DNA of 64,000 nt from Sweltsa coloradensis (Eukaryota; Arthropoda; Insecta; Plecoptera; Chloroperlidae), in the NCBI GenBank assembly GCA_024449915.1, contig JAMZAV010000026.1, positions 682,001-746,000 on the forward strand, given 5' to 3'. Made by a program: the position numbers and the translations under genes. The notes beneath the pieces are model-generated. The model ran no database searches, had not been told where the DNA came from, and saw nothing but the letters and a program-made list of their open reading frames with translations. Positions 41,776-53,443 of this stretch are shown here, piece by piece; within the stretch, counting starts at the first letter, position 1, and every line of letters starts with the position of its first letter.

Positions 41776-44135
41776 TTAACTAAATAAAAAGGGTAAATAA
41801 TAAATATAATAAAAAATAATTAACACCATACATTTCGAAAACACTTGTAATTTAGAAATACCATGGATTATACGTGACTAAGAAACATAACATAATACTC
41901 ATGGTAGGGACCTGTGCAGGGATAAAACTCCCCTTGTCAGTAGTCTCTAAGTTAGGGTGTGAGTTTAGTTGTAAGGGAAACAAGAAAAATTAAAACAAAT
42001 TATATAGTCATGATTGCCAGTCGTAGGTATAAGAAAATATATTTGATCTTTAAATGCATGGAATTTTTCATTTCGATTCTGTCAATGGTATAATTTTATT
42101 AGTGTCATTATGCTCCATATTATTATAAATATTATTTAAATACATATTTACACATTTTTACAATAATATTAGCAATTTATTTTGTCAATACAATCTTAAG
42201 TATATATTCCTACTGGCTGCTATTACTTCAGTATTTCTGTATAGTTCCTCTGGTAAGTCATTTCTTTCTCACATTTCCTTCTATACATTTACCTTTTCTC
42301 TCCATCTTGTATGGATGATCTCTTCTCCCGAATTAGTCCTCGTGACTATTGTGTGAACTTCATCAATCAATCAATCAATCATCATAAGAGGGTAGGTCGT
42401 GTGGCGCCCATGGTTTGCTCGTGCCTGGTTCAATGTACCTCAGAAGTCAGATGTGCCAGAGTTAGGCGATGGACAGCGTCATCCATTGCTTGCTTTCGAA
42501 AAACCTTTCTAAATGATACGTTAACGTTATGAAATTACAGACCCACCTACCTGACACAAGTCATGAAATGAACGACTCCGGTAAAAGGAACGTACCTGTT
42601 TTATTGCCTGTGGGTTCACATTAGCGTCATGTTATACCACATCTGCACTGCGCCCTGCTCATCTCATCATACTAACTATGTGGCTTGTCGTGAAGGAATG
42701 CCCAGGAGCTGTTTAAGGACTCTATCCCTGCATTCTCCTGGATATAGAGAACATATCCAGCGCTTTATCACTGAGCCAAGTCTTATATTGATCGCATAAC
42801 AGAGAATGGCCAGAAGAAAATCGCATGCATAATGAGTTAAATAATTGCAATTCCTATGTGGGCTTGTTTTATCGTCTTGTTCGTCAAACAGATGAGAATA
42901 CCTCCAGACCAGACTGTTTTAAAAAAGCTAACACTGTGTGGCTGGGGACCTAACACACATCCATGCTTTCTACCGCGATTAATTAATACACACAATTTTT
43001 CACATTACGTATTGTTTTGGGGTTTATTAAACTAATTTCATGATCAAGATCGATTTTTAGAAATACGATTTTAAATTTTTGTGATCGTGACGTTGGTTTT
43101 TGTGGGATTGTTTAACAATTTATTTTACTATTGCGTTCACACAATAATTGTTAAATTAATTTTCGTATTAATACCCGCAGTGGGGTATACACACCAGAAG
43201 AAAAACCCAAACCCCATCTCAGATAATATTGGCTCTCTCATACTTCGCCGTCGACAATATTACTTTTTGTATAAATAGTAAACAACAAGTTATTCAACCT
43301 CTCCGAAATAAAAACACAATTTGAAGAATTTTCGCGCCTGTCTGAAAATAATTGTTTCTCCTCAATTATTGAAGAGACCATGCCATTACTTTCTCTCCTC
43401 ATTGTAGCGATTTAAAAAAAACTTTTCTAGATGGAACCGAAGTTTTCAGCACATTTTGTAATCCTCTGCTAATAGGCCTACTCCCATATCACTCCCTTTG
43501 TTTTAAAAATCGTTTAAAAAGAACTGTTCCCGGCAGCATTTAATGATGCCGCGTGGAAGTTCCCCTTCCGTCGTGGGGGAAAGAGGCTTATTGGCTGAGT
43601 GGAGCGTCTACACTATCGAACGCACATCACTTGATTAGCCCCAGCCCTGTTTCAACAAGGCAATCTCGATGTAATCCGCTCCTAGCCTGGTCTAGCCTCA
43701 CTACTTCCAGGCTATAGATGGTTTTTTGTAGCACTGAACTTTGCAAGAGAGGGCAATCACGTTAAGACATGACAAGAGACTTTATTAGATGAGGCAGATA
43801 CAAATTGCATTCTGCACAATCTACGTTGAATATTTTTGAAAATTTTGAAAATCTACTCAATACAATTTTATAAGGTTTCACCATTATTAAATGTCCAAAA
43901 ATATAAGCATTATTTTATTAATTTTCGTGCTTAATTCCATTACAAATTCAAGACGATCCCGCTAGCAGCTAGCTCTCTTTTGGAGGAAACATAGATGCTC
44001 CAAACTACTATTATGCAAATTTGATTACACGAACAGTTTTTTCTTGGCACTATAGGCACTTATGCTGGGTTGGGCCAGCGTACCGCCATGCCTAACGGTG
44101 GGTTGTTATATGTATAGTAGATGAGTTGCATATTA
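41776..44135. other. No gene supported
   Basis: AT-rich DNA with an ATCA microsatellite at 42361-42380. Frames at 42311-42532 and 43081-43278 have no splice or domain support. Confidence 0.5.
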
Positions 44136-44139
44136 GTTA

Positions 44140-44490
44140 CCGACAAGGATGGATCATTCGTATCAAGGGATTGAATCCTGCTACCGGAATCCTGACTGAA
44201 AGTTTTTCTTGGGGTGTATTTATTCGTTGAGATTCAGACGAATGGTGGGCTATTAAACAGCCCTCGGACAGTCCCTTACAATGACCCTTACATCCTAATA
44301 ACCTAGTTATTCGCCTGAAGAGATTCACACCAAGTCCCTTACACAATAACCCTCACACCCTAGTAACCTCCTGAAGAGAATCACACCAAGTAAAACACTG
44401 ATGCGGACTCTCAGGCTCTCGAGTGCAGTTATTTAGTACTTTGCGAATTAAATGCAGGAAGATCAACAGATTTCGGTTCTATTTTCATCC
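44140..44490 (+). repeat. tRNA-derived SINE, family A, long copy
   Basis: A decayed tRNA head (GGGATTGAATCCTGC) leads to CTACCGGAATCCTGACTGAA and AGTTTTTCTTGGGGTG. Then come internal near-repeats of CCCTTACA..CCTAGTAACC and CTGAAGAGAATCACACCAAG (two versions, about 44320 and 44372). The 3' end is GCGGACTCTCAGGCTCTCGA and TTAAATGCAGGAAGATCAAC. The hAT-like element has inserted just past this end. Confidence 0.6.
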
Positions 44491-45040
44491 TCCGATAACA
44501 GGGGCGTAGGAACGGGGGGGGATGGGGGGGAAACCCCCCCCCCCCACAGGGGGGTCAAGCCAGGTAGCCTATGGGTCCCATTTGCTAACTTATAGCTTGA
44601 TGGGTGATTTTTAGGATTTTTACTACAGTCGGGCTTGCAAACAAAAAGGAAGGTTTTTGTTAACATTTTTTAGAAAGATTCAGTATAAGAGACGTGATTT
44701 GCGAGACTAGACTAGCCATCTGATTTTAGACTAATATTCATTATATTTTGTGTGCAGTGTTTTCACTCCCAAGCAGACTGTCGACCGATTTCAGTCAGGT
44801 AATCAATCTTCAATGCAATATTAGCTTCAAAATGTAACCCTTATTCATAATTAAAATTCGCCTGAAAACGTGTTTTAGGCCACTTATCAAGGGCACCTTT
44901 TAAAAAAAATCTCGCCTACGGCGAAAAAACCTCCGACGGCTGGGACTTCGCCTCGGACCCCGGTTTACCCACCCAACCTCGTAGTCAACTTTAGTGTGAC
45001 CCCCCACTAAAAAAATAGTTCCTACGCCACTGTCCGATAA
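44491..45040. mobile_element. hAT-type MITE with exact 8-bp target duplication
   Basis: The element at 44499-45032 (534 bp) begins CAGGGGCGTAGGAAC and ends GTTCCTACGCCACTG, terminal inverted repeats with one mismatch. It is flanked on both sides by TCCGATAA (44491-44498 and 45033-45040). An 8-bp duplication and CAG-start ends are hallmarks of the hAT superfamily. The ends carry G8, G7, C12 and G6 tracts. There is no transposase frame, so it would need a helper. Confidence 0.85.
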
Positions 45041-45330
45041 ATTACTGAATCCTTTTTTCTCGTAAATATCCTTTTTTCATCAAGTCACAGTTGGATTAAT
45101 GACAGTTCTCAAAGTACTTTTTTAAAGCTATTTTAGGTCAGTGTTGAGTGTTGACATATTTGTGAGTGACCAAACGGGGAAAAAAATATCAAAATTAAAT
45201 CATGTATGAGTCTATGATAGGAAGCACCTTTCTGAGTCGATCGAAATAATAATGTTGACATAATTCGAAAAGTACAAACACGCATTTTAAGCTATAGATT
45301 TCTGGCGTGTTCGTGCTAATTTCATGTACA
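45041..45330. other. No gene supported
   Basis: AT-rich DNA without shared repeats. Confidence 0.4.
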
Positions 45331-45425
45331 CTGGAGGTTCGGATGATCTGGGTTCGCATCCCGGTCGGGCCAGATTTTGATATCTCGGTATTTATTTCCC
45401 AAGCTGTGAATGAATCCCGCCCTGA
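45331..45425 (+). repeat. tRNA-like SINE remnant
   Basis: CTGGGTTCGCATCCCGGTCG at 45348-45367 is a B-box/T-arm-like hairpin followed by GGCCAGATTTTGATATCTCG. The upstream A box is not clear. Confidence 0.45.
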
Positions 45426-45429
45426 TGCT

Positions 45430-47135
45430 TGTGTGAAGTAAATCTACACAAGGTATTACCCCCTTCAGAGCTCGCCCGGCTCTCGTTGTAATCACGTCTA
45501 ATAACAAGGCTGTAACCAGCGTTGCCCGCTCAGCTCAGTCATTACATCGTTACGGCAAGAGTGTTATAAAAACAAAACTAATTTCTTACCAACAAAGAAT
45601 AATAATTACAAGATGTTCTATACATGGGCATCCTCCGTCGTGATGCATGCCGGGACGTGTCTAGCATTCGAACCTACTTGTATATCCACAGGTTTCTTGC
45701 CTCGCTGCAGCCGATAACTAATTTAACTGGTTGCTTCGTGCTGGAAATCATAAAGACATTGGGGAACGCAGTGTGAGATTTCTTCCCACTCTTCTGTGGT
45801 TTGAAAAACGTAAGGGGGAATATACACAAATCTTTCACACAATCTAATATTTATCTTTGACAAAACTTCAATACCAATTTTACAAAATATGTGCAGTGCA
45901 TTTGAGAGTGTCAGATTCTAGGATTCAAGGAGTCCTGCATGAGTTTATGATTACGTGGGCAGCATATTTATTAATGGAAGTGTAGATGGTTTGGAGCGTT
46001 CATTAATAATTAATGAACCAATTAGGCGATAATTAAAATCTCGCTCAGACCCAAAACTTCCAGCACCATCTGTTATTAAAAGAAGCTTTATTTTGTTGTC
46101 ACATAATACATACAAAGCAACAAAAATGAACGAAGCTTTTGCGAAGTCAAAATGTTTATAAACGTATATTTATCATTCTTAAACTCAAACTGTCTATTCT
46201 ATACTAGTACAAGGTATACTTACTATTAAATTAGCAATGTTGCTAATGTTGTGATTCCTCGGAAACGCGAGCTCCCCGTCATGTTTGGATCGGCTTCGTC
46301 GTGCGAGGGTTTGTATCGCCCCCCCCCCCCCCCGTCTTGGCATGAGACCTGACAACTCTCTAGCTAAACGTCACAGGGGGAAACGAGCCTAGGCCGAACA
46401 TGAGTTACTGATATCCGGAGATAGATTCTGTACAAGGCTCACTGACATATCGGAGAGCCGAGGAAATATTACAGTTTCTTCTATTAGCGAAAATGCTACA
46501 GTTGGATTTTCTGCTTTGCCCGAGATTACCTCCCATTATCCACCTATATCAGCCCACATTTATAAGTCTTTTGAGTTTGTTTCAACAAAACTTGCATCAT
46601 TAACCATCAAACGCGCAAAAAATACCCGCCCTCCACGATGCAGTTTTATTTTTTAAACCCTTTATAGGTCATCAGTATACCATCACTTTTCAAAATATAC
46701 ACAATTAAATCCGCCAGTTTATCATACTTTAAACCCGGGTAATAAGCTGCTTTGTTTTGTTTGAATTGGTAGAATTTTTCCTTATTAAATCTAATGATTT
46801 GAAGGATATTTGTAATGGTTTCAAAAATCAAATTACATATAAAAACACAAAAATACTCAAATTTCCGGTATGTCCCGGATATTTTATTAGCTTGTAGAAG
46901 ACTAAATTTAAACAAGTGGACAAATTGGGAGAAAATGAAATAAAATGTATACATATATATATATTTTAAACTTTGATGTCAATTTGGAATCCAAAAGCAG
47001 CATTTTATTCCTAAAAGATCAAGGAAAAAATCTAACAAAATTCTAAAATTCTTTTAAAAAAATCACAAATTTAAAATTGTTACGGTAGAACGCAAAATTT
47101 TATGTCGCAGTCTCTTTAATATGAATGGGTAAGGG
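45430..47135. other. No gene supported
   Basis: AT-rich DNA with a C15 tract at 46319-46333. A 102-codon minus-strand frame at 46646-46954 is Phe/Ile/Lys-rich, as expected from AT-rich noncoding DNA. Confidence 0.5.
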
Positions 47136-47139
47136 AGTA

Positions 47140-47245
47140 TACCTGAAGTAGGGAACGAAGCTAATCAGATTAGAATTGGAGAACACAAATAAACAAAAAT
47201 CTTATTCTGCGCTGAAAGCCTTTGCTGGAGGTGCCGAGCATGAAA
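47140..47245 (+). repeat. Dispersed repeat with the 18-bp motif, diverged
   Basis: GGGAACGAAGCTAATCAG at 47153 is followed by a core TTGCTGGAGGTGCCGAG at 47222-47238, the same order and spacing as at 57215. Confidence 0.6.
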
Positions 47246-47249
47246 ACAT

Positions 47250-48475
47250 TTGTTTTTAAGATTAGAATTATGGAAATCATCGACTAGCTAAAAGTAGCTT
47301 TGGTATTAAATATTATGATCAAGGGTTTTATAACAGTTTGTGAGACAGAGGTGGGATTCAGAAGTGGGATGTTGATGTATTTTCTGATATGGTCTTAAAA
47401 TCCTTGACACAATATCTTTCTTTCTATTATTCGTACGTCCGGGTTGCAGCGCTCTGCGGTAACCGGCGGAACTTGCCAGGCATGTCGCAGTGTATCAGGC
47501 GCTCTGTGAGCTAAAGTTCCACCAGTGAACGGGATTGATGTCGCTAATAAATATCTCAATATTTCTCGGAAATAACATGTCAGTGTTGTTCAAGCTCTGT
47601 GAACTTGAGATAGTACGTTACTGTAACTGTAAGTTATATACCTAGTCCGCCTTGCGGAAGATCGACTCTCCACTCGTATTGCACACCATGAACACTGAAT
47701 CGGATAAAAGTAACAAAGGCACTCTCTCAGAAATATTCTGAAGATGAACGCCGATTTTCATATATTACAACACATAAGAATGAAATGTTCCAAAAGGGGT
47801 GCGAAAAAAATTCACTAATTTGTCATCAATTTTTTGTTATATTAATTTTCTCCGAGTTGGCAGAGAAACTGCAGTATATTTTAAAATACCAACAAGATAA
47901 AACACTTTTGTAATCGCATTTATAAACATTTTGATTTGCAATAATTGTAACTTCTTGACATAAAATACTTGCAAGTTACTTATGAAAATAACGGTGAATC
48001 ATGAAATATTTCAGTTAAATTTTGTTGTCGGTGTTGTTACAAATTTTATTTTGTAAGAATTTGAACTCGACATTAAATTATTGCATTGTTACTTACAAAA
48101 CAACAACAATGAAATGAACATAACAAGTTGATATTGGTTGTGTTTAGGCTTGAATTGTCAACGTTAGCGTGCATGCTGTCTCTAGCTCTCGACTATAGTA
48201 CTGGTAACAGCGTTTAGTTTAGTGTACCCGTCGAAGAGTAGCTTGTAACTGTCGATATTGTGCGCTCGTCCAAGACGTTGCTCTGTTGGTGACACTGACG
48301 CTGACTTTGTCTTAGAACCTCTAACGTTCTTCTAGACTTCACTGTCCCTGGGCTCGACGTAATTGAACAGTCGAACGTAAAATAGCAACTTGTTAGTTGT
48401 TACTAGCAGTGTCTTCGATCCCTTGTTCACCGTTCAAGCTCAGTAAAGTCCTGATGAAATGTCTGCCTTGCACAA
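47250..48475. other. No gene supported
   Basis: Mixed composition. It is GC-richer at about 47440-47530 and 48170-48370 without a convincing exon. Confidence 0.45.
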
Positions 48476-48479
48476 GCCT

Positions 48480-48620
48480 AGCCGCGAGTGAGATCTTACA
48501 CCGATTGAGGTGGCTCATGAGCATCCCGCAGACAATCAGGAATCTAATCATTGATTCGGGATGTTGCTGGGATTATAGTGTATCGGCAAACCTGGCTGAA
48601 GATTTTTTTCATAGTTTTCC
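48480..48620 (+). repeat. Degenerate family A SINE inside the longest open frame
   Basis: GATTCGGGATGTTGCTGGG, then GTGTATCGGCAAACCTGGCT and GAAGATTTTTTTC, align in order with the tRNA/body junction of the SINE at 19130-19180. The frame 48397-48765 (122 codons, starting from TTG) runs through it, so that frame is more likely chance than a gene. Confidence 0.5.
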
Positions 48621-48779
48621 TGAGCTCAAGGTCGATTACTATGATCGAGTCCTGTCAAATAACTCCAGGATATTCCCTTTTCTACATCTTTCTTCACACC
48701 TTTACCATTCACCTGGAGATAAGATGCCAGTTTATACAAACATTCTTTCTAAAATGAAAGAGTGAAGAACCATTCAAGG

Positions 48780-50295
48780 CGACTTCATGTTACTTTTCCA
48801 TTTTGACAGAGTGGTGCGAAATCAAGTAATTTTCACTTAGTTTCGCTCTTTTATTTTAGTGTGATTTATTTAGAAGCAAGCTGAGAAATTTGCCCAGCCC
48901 AGCCCAGCCCCCCCCCCCCCAAAAAAAAAGTACAAGGATTGTTTAGTTTAGTTTTTTGAGAAATACTCTTAGTACTTTCTAAATGGTTGAAATCACCAGG
49001 AATAATAATTATATAATATTATAATTAAATTAAGAATGCTTTGGATTTGAATGAGGTTCTACCTGAATTCGCGGTTAAACTTGAGATCAAAACGATGGAC
49101 ATTATCAATTTTTCTTTGCTTTCCCTGGCCCATAACACCAAAACCTCGGGTTATTCTCAACCCTGTTTAGAAGGGTCTTTGAGAGTCTATGTATAGCTCC
49201 TAATAAAACATCCTCTTGCTTCTAGGCGACCTGCTAATACACGCATAATAATTACAGCGTGGTGTATGATTACATTGACATGAAACAGAACACCTCCCCA
49301 CTACACATTGTTGTTCGGTGCAGGATCGTATTTCCACGGAGTTTCCCGAACCCGTCCGATCTCGTTATCTAACGTGTTTTAATACGTGTCTCGAAGAACA
49401 ACCTATACTCAACGTCAACATTTGAAATGTCGGCTCCAATTACGACTTAGCCTAATTTGATGACTCGAGCCCGGCCTCGCTGGCTCCCCTCGTGCACACA
49501 CACATCGAGGAGACTGGCGTAGGATGGTAGTGACATGTTGCACGAATATGTGCCGGGAGTTTTAGGTATCACGGGTGCGGATAACCCTCTCAGTCCACGA
49601 CCTTGGACATGAAATTCCGAATTCAAATCCGGGTAAATGATATGATTTTCACGTTGACCACATTTAAATTTTTTTTTGTGAATTTGAAAAGAAATAAAAA
49701 ATCCCCATTTCAAATGAATTGTACTATTAGAGAAGATTGAAAATACACTTAGCAAAAATTGCTAAAAATGTGAAAGTTTTGGTTTTTCCCGGAAATATCA
49801 TTGTAGTATTGTTGTTTTTTGAGCTAAGCAATATTCTTTTAGAAATTTAAATTTGGACGAAAATTGTAGCTTTAGTTTAAAATCCAAAATTTGGCCCAAA
49901 TTCTCAGAAAAAAGTTAGAAAAATGATTTTTTTTGCTGAAAATGACCGAATTAAGACCAATTTAATTCGTGACTGAGAGGATTAAAATTGTTGATTGATT
50001 GCTTGATTGCTTGATTGATTGTCGTGTATATTGATGGCAGAAAGGCCTGTTCTGTTATGCATTCTCTTCCTTCAACCAACTACTTCCTTATTACAACACA
50101 ATAATCATTACATTCAACACTTAGATAAAACTTTCAGAACTGCACAAAAATATTAAATCGTGATAGTAATTATGTGCAAGTTGAGAACTAAATAAGCTAA
50201 TCATCATAGATAAACTAAATCATAAAATAGTTCATTCTGTATAGCATTTAGAATTGCGAAATAAGGACGAGCTTAATTGGGAAACGTTGGCAGAA
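48780..50295. other. No gene supported
   Basis: Contains a CCCAG-type repeat with C13 at 48908-48920 and a GATT/GCTT simple repeat at about 49990-50020. A 102-codon minus-strand frame (49447-49755) lacks domains. Confidence 0.5.
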
Positions 50296-50299
50296 TCCT

Positions 50300-50375
50300 T
50301 CTTGTTGCCGGTGGCCTTTATTTTGAATCTACAACCTCCCGAATCAAACTCTCAGGTTTGAAAGTTGGGCTCGGA
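50300..50375 (-). repeat. Family A SINE remnant
   Basis: The minus strand has GATTCGGGAGGTTGTAGATT and GGCCACCGGCAACAAGAAGG. This follows the GAGGT..CCGGCAATCCT junction of the family. Confidence 0.4.
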
Positions 50376-50497
50376 CAAGTAGGTTTTGATGCAAAGGTCG
50401 ATGTTTAACTCTCCATCACTTTTGAAGCTCTTTCGATTATTCTATGATTTTGTGGTTTGTACCACATTATGTCAAGTTAGAATGTGTAAAAATAATT

Positions 50498-50743
50498 AAA
50501 CGAGGGAGCGGAGCGACCGAGTGTCTCCATTCAACTCGAACGGCTCTCAATCTGTGATTCTGTCTGTCTGTCTATACGTCGAAAATACGCCGAACCGCTG
50601 AACAGATTGGGCTGAAATTTTAAACAGACATCCAGTACGAGTTTACTGAGAACTGCTAACAAAATCAGCTAGATTCATTGCGATTTAATCCTACAATAAA
50701 TAAAAATGTGATCTTTTAAAATATCGATAGCATTTGTTTAGTA
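50498..50743 (+). repeat. Composite unit 1, 5' part (GAGCG-type block)
   Basis: AAACGAGGGAGCGGAGCGAC, GTGTCTCCATTCAACTCGAA, a CTGT simple repeat, CCGAACCGCTGAACAGATTG and GGCTGAAATTTTAAACAGAC. The unit is split at 50743 by the TA-flanked insertion and resumes at 52293. Intact copies start at 52757 and 53444. Confidence 0.85.
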
Positions 50744-51223
50744 CACTGTAAGGAAATTCGCCGTATGATCTACAATTATGTTATTGGCAAGAGGAGCTGC
50801 CAACCATATAATGGTAGATGTACGCATACGTGCTATGAACAATCTACTACACCTGAATGCTAGAAAGTCCCTCCAATAATGGTAGATCTCCAGTCCCATT
50901 TTAGTCACCTATGATATGTATTATGAGCAAACCACTCTCACATAACTGTAGATCATTCGTTCCGTTGTAGTCAAACGTACTATTCTTGTGAGTGAACTAC
51001 ACTCACATAATTGTAGATCATTCGTTCCTTTAGTCAAACGCATAATTGTCTAAGCGCCTGTAACGCGATCTAGGAGCAAATAAGCAAACTAAAAACTAAA
51101 AATTAGATTTATTTAATCATTTAATTATAGTTCAAATCATATATTTCCTTCAGCAATCGATCATCTGTAAATGGATACATAGTATATGTTAATTTGACAC
51201 GATTATAAAGTTACAAGATTTTT

Positions 51224-51293
51224 CATGGTGACTCGAACTCGATCCCACTGGTACCCTCCATCTGTAAGCAAAGACTCAGACCGCTGCGCCACA
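51224..51293 (-). repeat. tRNA-like segment inside the TA element
   Basis: On the minus strand, GTGGCGCAGCGGTCTGAGTC is a good A-box/D-arm-like string and GATCGAGTTCGAGTCACC a B-box-like one, about 40 nt apart. It could be a captured SINE head. A 68-codon plus-strand frame over it is not a gene. Confidence 0.6.
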
Positions 51294-51701
51294 GAAGACG
51301 CTGAATACGAGAGGGAGTTACCTCCTATAGATACAACAGCAAATCGACGCAAATATCGTAGGCTTTGTGCACTTGCTCTGTGGCCTACCTTTATTAATAT
51401 ACATATATTATTATTGTGTTCTATAATTTAATCATATGGTTCGTTCTTGCTAATAAGTAATAAGTATACGGTATTTTTTAATAGCTCAATGATTAAATGG
51501 AAGCAGGGATTAATACTACACATTAATTGATGTATATGAGCATAACTTAATATATGATCGGTGCTTGTAGTCTTCAAACAAAGGGCTGCCTGTTGCGAAG
51601 CTCGATAATATGTCCGTGAGATTTATGTTTTATGTTTATGTTTTGTTTCATATGAGTGCAAGGGTCAAAGACTTAAAGTGTTTCTCTTAGGTGCCAGATT
51701 T

Positions 51702-51766
51702 CAATGACCAGTTAGTGTTTGGTTTAATGGTAGGTTTAGATGAAACCAAACACTAACTGGTCATTG
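51702..51766. repeat. Perfect 24-bp hairpin
   Basis: Arms at 51702-51725 (CAATGACCAGTTAGTGTTTG and 4 more bases) and 51743-51766 are exact complements around a 17-nt loop. Such perfection in otherwise decayed DNA suggests recent origin or function. Confidence 0.9.
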
Positions 51767-51789
51767 ATAAACCGGGCTTGAGCAATACG

Positions 51790-52082
51790 AATTGCCGCGA
51801 TAAATAGGTTGAATGATACATTATTGTACATCAAACATCCAGATGCAGGTGATCTCTCGCACAAATATCGTGCTGTAACAATATGCTGCCTGCCAATTTA
51901 CCCTCACAAAATGGGAGATTCACCTGCCGCGACAAGTAGTTGTTTTCGGGTAACATTATAGTACATATGCTATTCTCACATAAGTGATCTCTCGCAGAAA
52001 TATCGTGCTGTAACAATATGCGGCCTGCGAATCTACCCTTTCAAAATGGGAGATTAACCGGCCTCCGTAAATAGGTAGTTGC
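51790..52082. repeat. 135-bp tandem repeat
   Basis: GTGATCTCTCGCA at 51849 and 51984 starts matched blocks through AAATATCGTGCTGTAACAAT and AAAATGGGAGATT. Flanking GCCGCGATAAATAGGTTG-like strings occur three times. Confidence 0.85.
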
Positions 52083-52292
52083 TACTTAAGTTAACGTCGA
52101 ATCTCGGCAGATTAATGTTAAATCATCTCAAACTTTTTGCGGTTTCGCGTTCATTTATAAAACGGAAAACTGGATTCTTTAATATAAATGGTAGTTCTAC
52201 GGATTATGAGAGTCTGAAGACGACTTCACCATTTCATAATTGTAGATTGTTGCCCTCGTATAATGGTAGATCACCCAAGATTTCTTAGAGTG

Positions 52293-52756
52293 TAGCAGCT
52301 AGCGGGACAATATCTACGTGGCTTGCATGGCCTATTCCAACAGCCTTCATAATCTTTGGCCTATTGGTAAGCATTTAGTCTACCGCACGGAGGTTTGGGG
52401 TTCGATACCCGTTAGCTCGAACTTTTTTTTATATTTTTTCACCCACATTATATTTTGAAGGGGTGTTAAATGGGAAATAAAACTTAGGTGATTTTGTTTT
52501 ATCTTGGAAATTTGTTAATGTTTCACGCTAATACGTTTTGAATACGATTCGCATTTCAAATGTTCAATTTATATAACTAGGGAAACTCTTAAGTCGTTGT
52601 TAAACGAGTGAGTGAGCCATGTGTTGAGTACCCGGTATCATTCCCCATACTGGGCTAGATCCTTAGGTATAGGGGAGGAAAGAGGATGTTCCCGGGTACT
52701 CAACACTTGGCTCACTCACTCACTCGTTTAACAACGACTTTGGCGTTTCCCTAGTT
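52293..52756 (+). repeat. Composite unit 1, 3' part with tRNA-like block and hairpin
   Basis: A tRNA-like part (GGCCTATTGGTAAGCATTTA, TTGGGGTTCGATACCCG) is followed by GAGGGGTGTTAAATGGGAAA. A fold-back (52576-52756) has arms that open AACTAGGGAAAC and close GGCGTTTCCCTAGTT, about 60 bp each, around the core GGTATCATTCCCCATACTGG. An extra 29-bp insertion (CCAACAGCCTTCATAATCTTTGGCCTATT, described as a GGCCTATT duplication) distinguishes this copy. Confidence 0.85.
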
Positions 52757-53443
52757 AAACGAGGGAGCGGAGCGACCGAGTGTCTCCATTCAACTCGAAC
52801 GGGTCTCATTCTGTGATTCTGTCTGTCTGTCTGTCTGTACGTCGAAAATCAGCCGAACCGCTGAACAGATTGGGCTGAAATTTTAAACAGACATCCGGTA
52901 CGAGTTTATTGAGAACTGCTAACAAAATCAGCTAGATCCATTGCGATTTAATCCCACAATAAATAAAAATGTGATTTTTTAAATATCGAAAGCATATGTT
53001 TAGTAGCAGCTAGCGGGACGCCAGTTACGTGGCTTGCTTGGCCTATTGGTAAGCATGTAGCCTACCGCACGGAGGGTTGGGGTTCGATACCCGTTGGGTA
53101 GAACTTTTTTTATATTTTTACACCTACATATTATTTATGAGGGGTGTTAAATGGGAAATAAAACTTAGGTGATTTTGTTTTATCTTGGAAATTTGTTAAT
53201 GTTTCACGCTAATACGTTTTGAACACGATTCGCATTTCAAATGTTCAATTTAAATAACTAGGGAAACGCCAAAGTCGTTGTTAAACGAGTGAGTGAGCTA
53301 TGTGTTGAGTACCCGGTATCATTCCTCATACTGGGCTAGATCCTTAGGTATAGGGGACGAAAGGGGATGTTCCCGGATACTCAACACTTGGCTCACTCAC
53401 TCACTCGTTTAACAACGACTTTGGCGTTTCCCTAGTTATTTTT
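52757..53443 (+). repeat. Composite unit 2 (687 bp), intact
   Basis: Order: GAGCG-type block with CTGT repeat, uninterrupted insertion site near 53003, tRNA-like block (about 53035-53105; GGGGTTCGATACCCG), AT-rich spacer, and fold-back (about 53258-53440) with a core in the same orientation as unit 1. It serves as the empty-site control for the insertion in unit 1. Confidence 0.9.

Larger units (their letters stand above)
50742..52294. mobile_element. 1.55-kb TA-flanked non-autonomous DNA transposon
   Basis: The element 50744-52292 is inserted at TA (50742-50743 and 52293-52294). It starts CACTGTAAGGAAAT, and its other end, read inward, is CACTCTAAGAAAT. Near both ends are repeats of TAATGGTAGATC or CATAATTGTAGATC (about 50768, 50806, 50876, 50940, 51003, 52236, 52258), which look like transposase-binding subterminal repeats. 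Inside are a tRNA-like segment (51224-51293), a perfect 24-bp hairpin (51702-51766) and a 135-bp tandem repeat (51790-52080). Units 2 and 3 keep the uninterrupted TTTAGTAGCAGCTAGCGGGA-type site. TA duplication suggests a Tc1/mariner-like or related transposase, but none is encoded. Confidence 0.8.

Noticed and set aside
48397..48765. Longest open frame in the window, 122 codons on the plus strand
   Set aside because: It starts at a non-ATG codon, runs through a degenerate family A SINE, has no recognisable domain and no splice or codon-bias support.
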